Below are positions 45,562-57,392 of a DNA stretch of 64,000 bases, piece by piece. A program made the position numbers and the translations under genes. Source of the DNA: Macrocybe gigantea (taxonomy: Eukaryota > Basidiomycota > Agaricomycetes > Agaricales > Callistosporiaceae); contig SJRY01000334.1 of the NCBI GenBank assembly GCA_011319805.1, forward strand, positions 22,983 to 86,982. Direction: 5' to 3'. Numbering within the stretch: the first letter of the stretch is position 1; each line of letters opens with the position of its first letter. The notes under the pieces were generated by a model. It had not been told where the DNA came from. It worked only from the letters and a program-made list of their open reading frames with translations, and did no database searches.

Positions 45562-46358
45562 TCGACAATCATCTGGATCAAGACCTGCGCTCTCATTGTC
45601 TCCTCATGCCAATTGCCGGACGCTATGACTTGGACTCGTATTAATGGTTCATTCAGTAAGCTTTTTAATCTTTAACCCTAGGTCTTCGTCTGAACGCATC
45701 AATTTTATATATTGCCTATGCATGTTAATGCCAGGATTTCCCCTCAACGTTCTGGGAGTTCATCTCTTACCACTGCCTGAGTTTTTAATGAACTGTTCTA
45801 TTGCTATTAAGGTGAATCATCTTCTACATACAGTCGCGAATAGGAACTCTTTCTAACTGACATCCATTTGCAATCAGGTCCGCACCCTTGTGGCATGTCT
45901 AGGCTTCAAGCAAGAAAAGAGTTGGAGGAGAACGGCAATAGGTCTGTGTTTCATCCTTCCTAAAGATGAGGTTGAGTGACTTCAAGCTAGGCCAAGCTTG
46001 TCTAAATATTGGAAAGAAGGGAAAGAGCGGCGTTGATATTGTGGGCTGCTTGAATGACCTGGGTGGCCTCGGAATATAGTAGGAATGTCATACTGAAATC
46101 CATGAAATGTGTTAGCGAATGCGTTGAAAGGCCTGAGTGATGTACAAAGTAGTCCAGTGGCTACTTAGGTCGGAATCAAATTAAGCCTGCCATGACTGTT
46201 CAGCGGCGGCATTGGCTTCGATGTTGCTGATGAGTTCGTTGAGAGGATTATTGACAGTGGGTCGGGAGATGTTGAAGCCATCATTGGAGGCTGAGGAGTT
46301 GAGCTCTTCACCATAAATCATGAGAAACGTTGAAGATGGCAAGAATACATCGAAGAAG
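45562..46358. other. Possible gene fragments between hairpin clusters 1 and 2
   Basis: Two weak signals: a short plus-strand ORF at 45896-45964 (MSRLQARKELEENGNRSVF) after an intron-like stretch ending GCAATCAG, and a minus-strand open segment 46378-46181 ending NPLNELISNIEANAAAEQSW. Neither is recognised. They could be exons of decayed genes. Confidence 0.3.
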
Positions 46359-46749
46359 GATAGTAGACAACACGTCATACTATCAGATAGACAGACAACA
46401 CGTCATGTCTATCAAATCCAAGCCCAAGCGACAATGCGTCAGCTCAGGATGGAGTGGGGGCAGTATGGGAGAGAGACGTGTTCAGCAAAATAAGAGAAAT
46501 GGAGGCAGCGAAGCGAGATAAGATTACCGTTCATTTGTTTGTTTGGCAAGACCGTGTTTTTTCATGATGGTAGAGCCAAATAGAGATTAAGCATCTCCGC
46601 CCTTCCCTCTTTCTGTTCCTCTTCATCTCCTTCCTATCTCTCCGCTCTCCCGACCATCATTGGAAAGACGGCTCTGACTCGAAGTCGGGCTGCTTTTCAG
46701 GACATGACTTGAAGTCTGTCCTTGATCGAATGACTTGAAGTCTTTGATC
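46359..46749. repeat. Hairpin cluster 2 (six conserved-head hairpins)
   Basis: Forward heads at 46366-46377 (GACAACACGTCA; perfect arms GATAGTA/TACTATC), 46394-46405 (GACAACACGTCA; perfect 8-bp arms GATAGACA/TGTCTATC) and 46430-46441 (GACAATGCGTCA; arms 5 of 7). Reverse heads at 46675-46686 (TGACTCGAAGTC), 46705-46716 (TGACTTGAAGTC; arms AGGACA/TGTCCT) and 46731-46742 (TGACTTGAAGTC; arms GATCGAA/TTTGATC, 6 of 7). The spacer again ends in a CT-rich tract (46605-46660). Same layout and length as cluster 1, so the two are paralogous units. Confidence 0.87.
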
Positions 46750-47316
46750 TCAATGGTGCCTTCGACTCTCATTTGGTGCCCTTATCTTTTTATCTCTCTC
46801 AAGTTCATTTTAGCGGTCCTCTAGGTATGTATTTCATTGACCTTAACAGCACCAATTCCATCTAACAATCATAAATCATCAGATTTTTTTTCTTTACGTT
46901 CGTGATCCTAACTTTACAGCCTACGATATTTCTTATAAACGTTCTTTCAGTTAGAAGGAACTACGCTATAGGAATTATATACTGAGATGATGGGTTTAGA
47001 AATGACTGTAGGTTCTTCTCTAGTTTCGACTCCTTGGATCAAACTAACCATTTTTCTCCTCTAGATTCACATCTCTTTTCAATCGTCACAGTCACATAGT
47101 AATGTACGACACACATGACTTATATGCGCTTTTTTTGTACTTTGTGATAAGAATAGATTGCTGTTTATTGGAGATTGCGTCTAGATTATAGATTCTTCGT
47201 TTGAGATAACTTACTGAGGAGTGAATTTGTGTCTTTTAACGTCAATCTTTTATCTGTGAGGAATGCTTGTCTATCATCGATTCTCTCTTATTAATTACTT
47301 TTAGCCGCTCACAAGA
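46750..47316. other. Leader of the gene at 47317 (no gene seen)
   Basis: A+T-rich, with several GTATGT- and TTTTAG-like splice words, so an intron-bearing 5' UTR is plausible. No coding segment was supported. Confidence 0.35.
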
Positions 47317-47838
47317 ATGTCATCGATCAATGCACAACATCCAACTGGTGCAAATGATCCTTTGGACGATGTCTTAGACGAACTGCCTGAGTATGCCGCA
47401 CACCCAGAGGAACACTGCTCTAGTAAAGGCGGCAAGTAAAAAGATAGTAACCACTGTTTTCAGAGAAGCGAAGAATGGCTTTCCTGGACGGTAAGTGTTT
47501 GACGTATAGCTCTCTGTTTTACTTAAACTGCCTCTGTTAGACGACAATGCTCTTGGGTCCATTGACTGTTGGCAAAGAGAACGCGGTGAGTCCATATCAA
47601 TTTTCTATTTCGGAATGCTGACCGGTCAGTATTTCAGTTCAATCAGGTTACATTGGCATGTTCACTGGCATGATGCGCCTTTAGGTTGGCCAGGTGATAC
47701 ATCCCAAGGCCTCAGTGCCATTCACCTTGATTTTGCAAATGGTAAGTGGAGGTAACGGTGAACAAGAAAAAGCTTTCTGAATCCCCTTAGGTCAAGAAAC
47801 AGAAAGCAATGGTGCATCTGAGTAAAGCAAGGCTTTGA
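47317..47838 (+). CDS. Small multi-exon gene, function unknown
   Basis: ATG at 47317 opens MSSINAQHPTGANDPLDD. Consistent GT-AG introns follow: GTAAGT at 47490 to TTAG near 47540, GTGAGT at 47585 to TCAG near 47638, and GTAAGT near 47741 to TTAG near 47790. The last exons read VGQVIHPKASVPFTLILQM, then VKKQKAMVHLSKARL and TGA at 47836. The first intron boundary (near 47430) is uncertain. It lies about 570 bp downstream of hairpin cluster 2, in the same relative position as the gene after cluster 3. The family is not recognised; about 110-120 residues, acidic N-terminus, basic C-terminus. Confidence 0.5.
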
Positions 47839-48025
47839 AAAAAAAAATTTTTCCAGAGTATGTATTATTTACAGGAATATGCGTATAGAAGGAAAATATA
47901 CGCTACGATGGGAAAACAGCTGACATGCATACGTCCAAGCCGTCACACAGTGCTCATTACTCATATCGATCCCTAGCAGACATGTTCCTTAGCTTGTAGA
48001 CAAACGTGTCATTTCAATAAATGTC

Positions 48026-50670
48026 TCACCAGTTGTTGTCATTAATCCACGTAGGTTGAGACCTGACCAAAATCCGAGGAGCGGCACCAAATGTGTTCTT
48101 AGGAAGCCGCCGGAAACCTTTGCCTCCATTGGAAACGCTCGTCACCCAAAGCTTGTCGCGCCGTGCATCTGGAACCCACGCAAGCTGTGAAAACCTTTTC
48201 CAGAGCTGAAGACGGCATGCATCAACTGTCTCCTTAGTGGCACCTTCTGTAATTTTCTTCCAGTTCTGGAAGTAGATGCAGCTTGGATAATTCTGCACTG
48301 TACCAGGGGTTTGTTGGTGATATCCTGGAAACATGTTTTCGAATGCTCGCCGCCTTTCAGTATTATTGCTAACCTTGTAGAGGCAACAGTGCCAGATGTC
48401 GCTGAGTTGGAGGTTCGTGTAAAGGTCCTCGGTGACAGCTAGGCGATCTGTAAGCTTCAGGTAGGGTTTTCCACCGCCTCTTGGATTAGGCATTTACTGA
48501 CAATATCCAAAAGCATTTGGCGCCAGATACCGGTTACTTGCTCATCGATGCTAAGAGTCTCGTTGTCCTCATCCTCATTGAGGTCAATGTCGGACCCTTC
48601 GTCTGCGGGCGGCGCCGGTAAGCTGTGACCTGATGCTCCGAGGGTGAATAGAATAGGCTCCGGTTCTCCAGTAAGGTTGATATATAAGGGAGTGCGTTGC
48701 ATTCTATTATTGATGCCTTGACTCTGAGGAATCATAAAACGAGGGATGATTCCAGTTTGAATATGTCTAGAATGTAGGTTCTCAGATTCATCTTGAAGAA
48801 AAAAATGAATGTGGAAGGAGACAGATTAGAGTCAAGCGCAAGCCTAGGCGATTGAGAGTTGAGTTGTATCGGGCATAGGAAGATCATTCCGTAAGGATTG
48901 TAGGGCCGAGAGACGATGGCATCTTCCTCTTCCTCCTCCTCCTCTTCTTCCTCCTCCTCGTCTCCCAACAGGTTGTCCTTTTCACGTCTATAGCCTTCCC
49001 AATAGAGCAATGTCTCATCAGCAATATCCTCTTGACGCAGTGGGGAAGAGCGCATGCATGATACTGCGCGATGCGGGTTTGTCATCAGGACAGGAATGCA
49101 GTCCATTAATGAGCCAAACCACGGTAGCTGTTAGGGCAAGAGACTCTCCACGATGCGAAACTCGGGCTCGGCTTCTGCTTGCATAGCTAGGATGGTACTA
49201 AACGCCCTCAATCGCACAGATCGGTAGATCCTACAATCTATTTTTCAATAGCCGCATCAGTTCGTTCAAAAAGAGACTTACCACCACTCGTCCTTAGGAA
49301 ATGCTAACAAAGATGGCTTGACAATCTCACTCGTCAAGTTTTGGAGTGTGGAGTAGGCATGTTGGTAAGGTATGCGGACTTCGACCCGGGCATTTGAAGC
49401 AATGGTTGAGATAGCGCTCGTGTACGTATTCAAAAGGTCCACGATAAAGGAGCATGGTTGTTGAGATTGCATGGCCTCTTTGACGGTGATGGCTTTACCA
49501 TGATGACCGTCTTCCGGATTATATGTGAGAGATTTATCCGTCGAGTACATCTGGAAATATTCGGCATAGAATCCCCTGGCACGATAGCCTGGCTCTATCC
49601 TACAACCTGATACCCCCATCATGTGACTAACGATGTCTTTGGAGTAATGCGAACTTCGGAGATTGGTGATACGCAAGGCCTGGGGTTCTGCGATTCGGAG
49701 CGCTCGTTCAACAATGTAGGAATGCGAATCGGTGGTCCATTGAAGGCATAACCCATCATCGCTGGAAAACTCCATGCCACGTCGACATACCAGGAGCCCT
49801 GTCGCAATGCCCATTCGGGGATCTGCGACTTTTGAAGAAAGTCTATCATCGCCATCTCAGCGAAGAACGGGTCATAAGGAGTATGTTGAGTTGTGAGTTT
49901 GACACCGCGAATAGTGTGCATGAAAAAGAAATTGTCGGCCCACGCTACTCCGCCGTCCTGGAGGGTAACCCTCAAGTTTCTAACAAGGGCATCCAGATCG
50001 TCGCGGGATAAAACTTTGGTACCAACTGAAAGCCGGCCGTTTTTACGCAGAGCCCGAACCGTTCTGCTTCAAGAGTGGGAGGCCAATCTGAGACGTCGTC
50101 AGGATGAAGGCTGGCATAGGCTGGCCGCAGCCCTTTCTCGTAAAAATCCACCTCCTCCTCTAGGCGAAGACGAGGGTTTCGTTCATCCTTGGAATAAAGA
50201 GCAGGGAAAAAGATATGGAGCATGTGACGATTGCCCCAAAACCCAGTTTGAAGTTGGGTATGTGATGCAATGGGATGTTTTCGAAGCGTTCCTAAGGTTG
50301 GTTTAGAACATTGTTATGCATCAACGATGACGCTTACCTCGTGAAAATCCACACATACTGGATAGGTCAGATGAACATTAGTAGTCAAGACCTCCGCTTT
50401 GCGAGGCAGGATTATGACGCTGAGATCACCTGCAAGGCAGATGTTTTCTGAAAGGCCAATGAGGGAGTCGTAGTCTCTGATGACAGATATGATGTTGTCG
50501 AGGTCGATACGATTGGGCTCCGTGTCCAAAATGGCCTGTTGGTGAGTACCGTCCTCGTTCCGTGTTTCGCCACTCAATGCGAACCTTAGCGCGGCCTTCT
50601 GGTCTACAGCCCATAATTCTTGGGCTTTAGCCGTGAAGGTACGGACAGTATATGAAGAAAAAGCGTCCAT
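48026..50670 (-). CDS. Large uncharacterised Agaricomycete-type protein, frame-broken
   Basis: It starts MDAFSSYTVRTFTAKAQELW at 50670 and stops at TGA 48026-48028 (ending TWINDNNW). Introns: 50337-50292 (GTAAGC...TTAG) and 49281-49198 (GTAAGT...TTTAG), probably another near 48860-48780. Readable blocks include GVKLTTQHTPYDPFFAEM, SSHYSKDIVSHMMGVSGCRI, MYSTDKSLTYNPEDGHHGK, a run of about 12 Glu (48916-48960) and TVQNYPSCIYFQNWKKI. The frame changes at 50053, 49777, 49042 and 48493, each at a short homopolymer where one extra base restores colinear coding. No catalytic motif is recognised. From memory it resembles a multi-copy family of unknown function in mushroom genomes (unverified). It lies 290 bp downstream of the helicase gene on the same strand. 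Confidence 0.65.
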
Positions 50671-50961
50671 AGTTGGGTGGTCTTTTACGGATGATAGAAG
50701 CTTTGTGAGCGAGGATTGGAGGTTGGCGTATTGTTGTTGTTTTAGGTCTGAAGATGAAAAATGGAGAGTCGACCTTTGATATAAGGTCAGGGCAGGGTGG
50801 ATTGGGATAAACCGTTAACCGTTAACCATTATATCTATTGGCTGGACTTGGAAAGATATTGGTATCATCAGGTAGTCAACCGAACCGAACCATATCTCGA
50901 TTCAACGTTATCTTGATCCAGCAATATGACATCAAAGATATATAAATGTGATAAATATATT

Positions 50962-53900
50962 TCAAGCAGCGTGGCCTTTTCCTTTACGAGACGTAGACTT
51001 GAGTGAGCGCACATCTACCGGTGTCAAGGATGTGCTGTCAAGGGTAGCTCTCTGATGGTAATTCGGAACTAAAAACAACAGAAACGTATCAGTGCAGTTC
51101 AGTTTTTTATATAGGTTCAGATTAACAATCTCACCATGGCTCTGAGAGGGTTGTCCTTGACGCTCTTCTCTTCTTACGAAAGGATTTTCCCGCCGTTCAG
51201 CGGGCGCCATTGATGCTTGACTCCTTGAAGGCGTCGGCAAGCTTGTGCGAGAAAATGGATTAGAGTGCTTAGAAGAACGCTTCGCTGAACTGCCTGATCC
51301 TTGCATATGACTAGAGGGATTAGGCGTCGCTCCAGGGACTGACTTCTTGGACAATAGTTCATTCATGATCCGTTGGTGCTTTAACATTTCTGAGAAATCA
51401 AGTTGAAGACGTGATTTAATTCGCAATAAAGTTTAGGAACTACTGTACGTACCAGCATTGGAAGTGTTCTGAGCCACATTGGATGGTGGAGTAGTTCGAG
51501 CTGGCGTGTGCGTCACAAGTGTTTGAGCGGGTTCAGTAGATGTCTTGGCTGTCTTCATAGGTTTTGGGGCAAGAAATGTACGGGATGCTAAGCATAGCGC
51601 AATTAGTGCTCACGGCTTCCAAAGACAAGGACTGGCTCACCGGTAGCAACAGGTGTAGGCGAGCTAGGTGCAGTTTTTCCCGTAGAGACATTGTTGTTAG
51701 TATCTGTCGATAGAGGCATTGTCGTTATAGCTGGGTTTCAGGTGAGGAACAAGAAGTCAACCTGGCGGTACCGTCGCCGACGGTTCCTTTTGATGAGATG
51801 AATTTTTCCCTGGTGAGGCTATCATCTTGGCTTTGAGCAAAGCTTCCGTCATCGAAGTCTTTCGCTCAACTGGTTTCGCTACACAACAATCATATAACAA
51901 CAATCAAAGACTGCATAAATTTGATATGGGTTAAAGATCTGACCTGGTTCCGTCATCGAAGGCAATTTGTCACCAGCTTTTGAACCAGCAGGAGCTTCCT
52001 TCTTCTCTTGAGGACCTGCAAAACGTGAGCTACCAGTTAAAGCAGAAGAATTAGAATGAACCTTTTTTAACCACCTCAGAATTCTCGTTCCCAGTACTGA
52101 CATCCATGGGCACATCTTGAGGTTTCATTGGTCATTGATTTTGCTAGTCAGTTACATGATATAGCATCAAAGCAAAATACGCTTACTTTGTTGCTGAGAT
52201 GGAGCATCCTCTCTGCTAGGTTGATCTTCCTCCTCAGATGAGGATGGAGTCGATGGCCTTGTTACATCGGTACTTGGAGGCAAGCTTCCTTCACTGACGA
52301 AGATCGGTTCCTTGCCTAACAATAAGAAATTATTGCATGTTCAACTGATACAAGCCAAGGTTTCTCGTACCCAAGTCAACCATAGAGGCATCTGAGGGCA
52401 AGTAAGATTCTACGGCAGGAGGCACATCATTCATAGAAGCATCGCTCTAGTTCTAGTTATATCTTTTCTAGCGTTCAGATGCTGGGCCTATACTTACTTC
52501 TTCCATCTGAGAGACCTGCTGATGGCTTTCTAGATGTTGTTGCTCATTAGCCGCTAGCTTTGCAGTAGCCTTCTTGCGCTTCGTAGTCGGTTTGGTCTCT
52601 TCTAGTTCATTATCAGAACCACCTTCATCGTTGTCGTCGTCCTTTGGCAAGGTCTTCCACTCAGAAGAAGTCTTAGTTCTACGTAGTTGACATGAGTCAT
52701 AGTCAGATGAGTTTAAGACTAGCTCAGAATAATCTTACCCTCCGCCAACTCTTTATTGAGAAATGCCTCGTGCATGTCCTCTTTGCTATCTGCAATCTCA
52801 CCCATGAGGACATCGGCAGAATTACGAGCAAAGGGGCAAATGCAAATGACTGTATCATTCTGTGGTTGTCGATGAGCACGGCCGCGAATTTGACGTTCAT
52901 CCTGTGCTCCATGGCTGGGACTGAGTACCAAAAGAACTCGTTTCATTAGTAGAAGGCATTGTTTAATGAAGTTGTCAGGTTTACATACAAGGAAAATAAT
53001 AATTGTCGCTCTTGACAAGTTCAAACCCGCAGAACCTATGCTAGAGAAGATGAGGACTGTCGGACTGTCTTCCGCCTCAGATAGAAACTCTGCTACAACA
53101 CGGTCGTGCTTCTCGAAGGTCATGCTGCCGTCAATAGCGACGCTTTTAATCCCTAACAGAGCCAAAAACTTTTGCAAAATGTCAGAAACGAATTTTACTT
53201 ATTACTCTATAACGTGCCTGCTGAACGATGTCGGCCAAAGAACAGAATTCGTTGTACAACAAGAATTTTCTTGTGCGTTTGGGTTTGACTCCCGAGGAAG
53301 CAATGGAATTTCAGGGAAGACGACTTTCCCGTCTTCGAAATAGATGTCCGGGACGTCATCGCGGATGCTATAATATTGGATGATATGACCTGCGCACTCC
53401 ACCTTAGTTGATTTGATGGGTTCCCATTCCGCTAAGGATTTGAAGACGGGCAGGTCCTTCTTTTTCGACTTCTTCGGCTTCTGTTCATTATCGCCATTCT
53501 TGTCGTCGTCGTCGGCATCATCCTGCGCAAAAACTACTGCCATTCTATACTCAAGGTAGAATTTCTGATGTTGTTGCATCAGCACCTCAGAAAGAACAAA
53601 AATGAATTAAAAGATTACGGTTGTTGAAATTTTGCCAGATTCATTTGCACAGATGACGCTGGCCAAATATAAGAGAGAACAATGATTATAACTCCAGTAA
53701 TGCTTACCTCTCCTTGGCAGCCTTGGCTCTTTCTCGAGTATCGCGGCTTCACGAGGCGTAACATCCAACACTCCTCTAATAACCTTGTGTGGCGGCAAGT
53801 TCAAAAGCGGTTGTCCTTCCCAGTTCCGGCTATCAATAGTGCGCCTCAGAACGTAACCGTCGAAATGTTCCTGCTGGCGGCGAACAGCTTCAATTTGAGT

Positions 53901-56160
53901 GCGACGCAGTTCCTGACCGTCATCGTCGACTTTCTTAGCGCGGCGAATGGCTGTGGCATCTTCTCGCTCTTCCTCAAGGGATTTCAACGTAAAATAATGT
54001 GGCACACCACAGAGCCTGCCCATAGAGGTAATGTCCTGATGAAATCGTATGAAGTCAAGCCATCAGACCAGCTGGGGCGGAAGCGACGAACCTTTGGAGA
54101 TGTTAAAAGCGGTCGCAGTAAGAGGTAGGCGGATGAGGCCTTTTTCATGATGGCTAAGCCAGCAAAAAACCTGGGTCCGACGTTTTTCATATTGTGCACC
54201 TCATCAAGAATGACGGTAAGATAATCAATTTCAAACAGCGTTCCGCGGGCAGCGCCTTCGTACTTGAGGTCAGGAATCATCCAAGGAGGGGTTCCGCGGT
54301 TGCGCTTGGCCTTGAATGCATGATTGAAGTCATTTTGTAGAGACTACAAGTAATCAATACACTGGTTTAAGGCTGAGACCGAGAAGAGAATAACATACCG
54401 AGTAGTTGGCAACAATGATGATGTTGTTACCACGGTGAATTGACTTATTAAACGGCCCATCCTCTCCCCAAAACGCTGGATTTCCTGACCTTGGAGAGTC
54501 ATAGACGAGTATATCCACACTCTTTGGAAGGAAAAAGGTCTTGATTTCCTGGATCCATTGACCTCGGAGTGTACCTGGAACGGCAATAAGATGAGGGCGT
54601 TCGGGTATGTGATTATGGGTCCCAAGATATGGAAGCGTTTCTACAACAAGTTATAACAAGTTACTCAGTTAGCTCACAGCCAGTGAAATATCGGTAGATT
54701 ACTGACGGAGAAGCGGGGCATGCTGTTCTAAGTCAAACGTCTTCGCATTATTCAAGGCGCCGATAGTGCCCAAAGCCACTGCGGTTTTGCCAAGGCCAAC
54801 TTCATCAGTGAGGAGCTTGCCTCGGCTGTCTTCAGTAGGTTCCTTGGTGAAAACTGTTCGCAAGATAGAGTGGATGCCAGCAAGCTGATGCCAGTGGAGA
54901 GCGAGCGGAGTGAAGTTGGTAGAATCTTCCAAGTCATCCAGGTATTGATGGTCCCAGAACGTGCGGCCGGCTGCATGACGCTTGGTCTGGAATTGATAGG
55001 GAAGACGGTTTTGTTTAAAGCCGAGGCTGGCGGCGATGTCATCCAGGTTCAAAACGGATTCAATCTCCATGCCCAAGTCAGTCGACTCATCGTTAACGTC
55101 CTCGAGGTTGAACGTTAGGTGCGGTTCAGGATCACATTGGGTGTCGTCATCATCTCCTACTCCGAAGTAGTCGACGTATGTGTTGAAAAGCTGACGAACA
55201 TCCTTTTCATTTGCGAGCATGCTTGGCGAACCCTTGAACAAGACTTTTGGCTGGGTTTAGCGCACTTATACGAACGACAAAAGCATAAATCACACCTTTC
55301 TTGTTCTTAGGCTGCATCCTGGGTGCAGGAACGTGGACGCCAACGGCCTCGAGCAAGCGCTGGAGCTCGGAGAGCATAGCGTCTGCTTCAGCAATATTTT
55401 CTTGGCTGTTGTATATGTCTGCCAAATTCTTCCATTTGGAAACGGCGGAGATGGTCGAGTTTAACTTTCTCTTCATCATCTTGCCTTTTGTCGCCGCTAT
55501 TATTTAAATCAGCATGGGCGGTGGGAGAGAAGACAGAAGGATAGTACCCTCGAAAGCATCTAAAGCTTTAGTGTGAAGTCGTTCCATGGTTCTCTTAGCC
55601 CTAGTAGCAGCTCTGCGTACGCTGTCCCAGCTACATTGAACAAAGCTAGTGAGCGCCGTGCGATACTCCGTGAGCAAGAGATCATCTTCGTTTAAAGCGT
55701 CTGGCCCAAAAATGACTAGGGCAAGGCTATCCAATGCAATCGGAACATAGTGCTCAGCATTGGGCCAAGGGGTTGTCCTTCCTCGTAAGATTGTTAGGGG
55801 ATGAATGGCGTGTGCATTAAGAGCATCTAGGATAATGTCGTGGAGGCGGGCTTTGTTCCAAATCATGTCGTTGACAAAAATTGCCCACTTTGCACGACCA
55901 GGGAACGCAGCTTCTCCTCTTTTTTTGCTCTGAGAGAACTTTGTCCTCTCGGATGGCTTGCGGATTTGACAGTAGTGATCCAGATAGGACTTGACATCCC
56001 GGGCATCCTGTCGCGTCCACTTGCCAGGAAGAAGAGCATCGTCATCCGGAAATAGGCCATGTCGGTAACCGGTGAGTTCTTGCCAGATGGGCCATGACCA
56101 AGGGGCACCGTCCAGGGCGTATAGTTGCATCATTGCCTCGGGAAAGGTATGGCTAGGCAT
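50962..56160 (-). CDS. SNF2-type helicase/ATPase, multi-exon, frame-broken
   Basis: It starts MPSHTFPEAMMQLYALDG at 56160 and ends at TGA 50962 (KGKGHAA). Walker A is in LLTDEVGLGKTAVALG (about 54790), the DEVH box in TVILDEVHNMKN (54210) and motif III in LTATAFNISK (54120). Helicase-C motifs are FLLYNEFCSLADIVQQ, IDGSMTFEKHDRVV, GSAGLNLSRA and ERQIRGRAHRQPQ (53280-52860), giving the SNF2 order. The C-terminal third (52680-50962) is low-complexity, Ser/Pro/Lys-rich and split into many small exons. Introns of about 50 bp with GTRAGT donors are frequent. Frame changes at 54131 and 53281 (one base each, at a C run on the coding strand) and near 52915. The role is inferred: ATP-driven remodelling of DNA-protein complexes. 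Confidence 0.78.
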
Positions 56161-57392
56161 GGCAGAATGGGCACGCGAGAGTCACAAAACGCAGTATGGA
56201 TGGAGGTTTATGGAAGGTTGTTGACTTTCGATTTTCAGGTTTTTCTTGAAATAATGGCACAGGAAAATCTTAGCATGTTCGCAACTGTTGTTGTTATCGT
56301 ACGCAAGGCATTTGAGATAATGAACTAGATCAAAGGGCAGAGTTTTCTGAAGCGGCCAAGACAACCGATCGTTGCAAGGGTTCCCAGATATCAAAGATAA
56401 AATAATTGATCTTTCTACTCTGATAATAGGCGCAGAGAGTAGTGAAGAGAAGGAGGCTTGGTGATTGAGAACTGTTGAAAATGTGGCAGCAACCCTGCGC
56501 CCTACCATTTTCCCTCTGCCCTAATTTTCTTGGCTTCACAGCGCAGCCTGTATGCTCAGTCATACCCTGCGCTATTATCACTAGGATTAGTGAGCGCACC
56601 CTCAACCCTGATGGTCTGTGCGCCACTTAGATATGTATAAATATGTCCTATGTAGTATGCCAATTCTATAACCGAGTTTCACTCAACCAAGCCTACGCAG
56701 TAAGACCAACCTCTAACAATCCACTAACGTAAGTAGTCCGTTCTAGCTCAAGAGCTTCCTAGCTTGGGTCCAGTTTCAACAAGAACAACATATCCCGCAG
56801 AGCGAAGGGCAAATTGGTATTGCCAATGACTGGGAATTGCTCTAGCAAGAACTAAGAGGAGCGATGCCATGGAGACCTATGTAAGCACGCCGGCATCTGG
56901 AGAAGCCAATGGCAACCTCCAACATCCGTTTATTGGTCGGAGTAAAAATGAGTTTCAATGAGTAAGAGATAGGGGGTTAGAGGGTGAGGGTTAGAGGGTT
57001 ATCTTGGAACCAATATGTGCCGAAGTGGCAAGAGTAGCTGTTGGAGAGGAATGCCGTAAATTTAACCAAAAATGGAGAGGCGCATGAGGTGTGATGGAGA
57101 GGAGCATGAGGTGCAACGGTGACAACTCATCGCAGTTGGGCGCAGATTTGGGTTCAGGACGTCCCGGACGGAGCTAACAGGAGACCGCCAGTAGGGACTA
57201 GAAAGAGCGGAATATTTTTTCCGGATAATACAGATGAGCGGCAAAGGGCTAGATCCCCTTCACTGAGGCAGTACTAAACGACATTTCATCCTATACAATA
57301 TCGCTTTAGAATTTTGTGGCGGTCATTCTGTTCCATGAAGCTGGAAGCTCCGAAACTGATATTGGCATTTATGACATGACAAGGGCTCTACT
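56161..57392. other. Intergenic region with short repeats
   Basis: No supported gene. It contains a degenerate TTAGGG-like stretch (56970-57001: GGGGGTTAGAGGGTGAGGGT and neighbours) and a 2-copy repeat of about 23 bp (57070-57116, GAGGCGCATGAGGTG / GAGGAGCATGAGGTG). It should hold the promoter of the helicase gene and the terminator of the JmjC-like gene. Confidence 0.4.

Noticed and set aside
45155..46749. Hairpin clusters as a CRISPR array
   Set aside because: Repeats are 12 bp, change orientation, have uneven spacing and sit in a eukaryotic genome; no array or cas gene.
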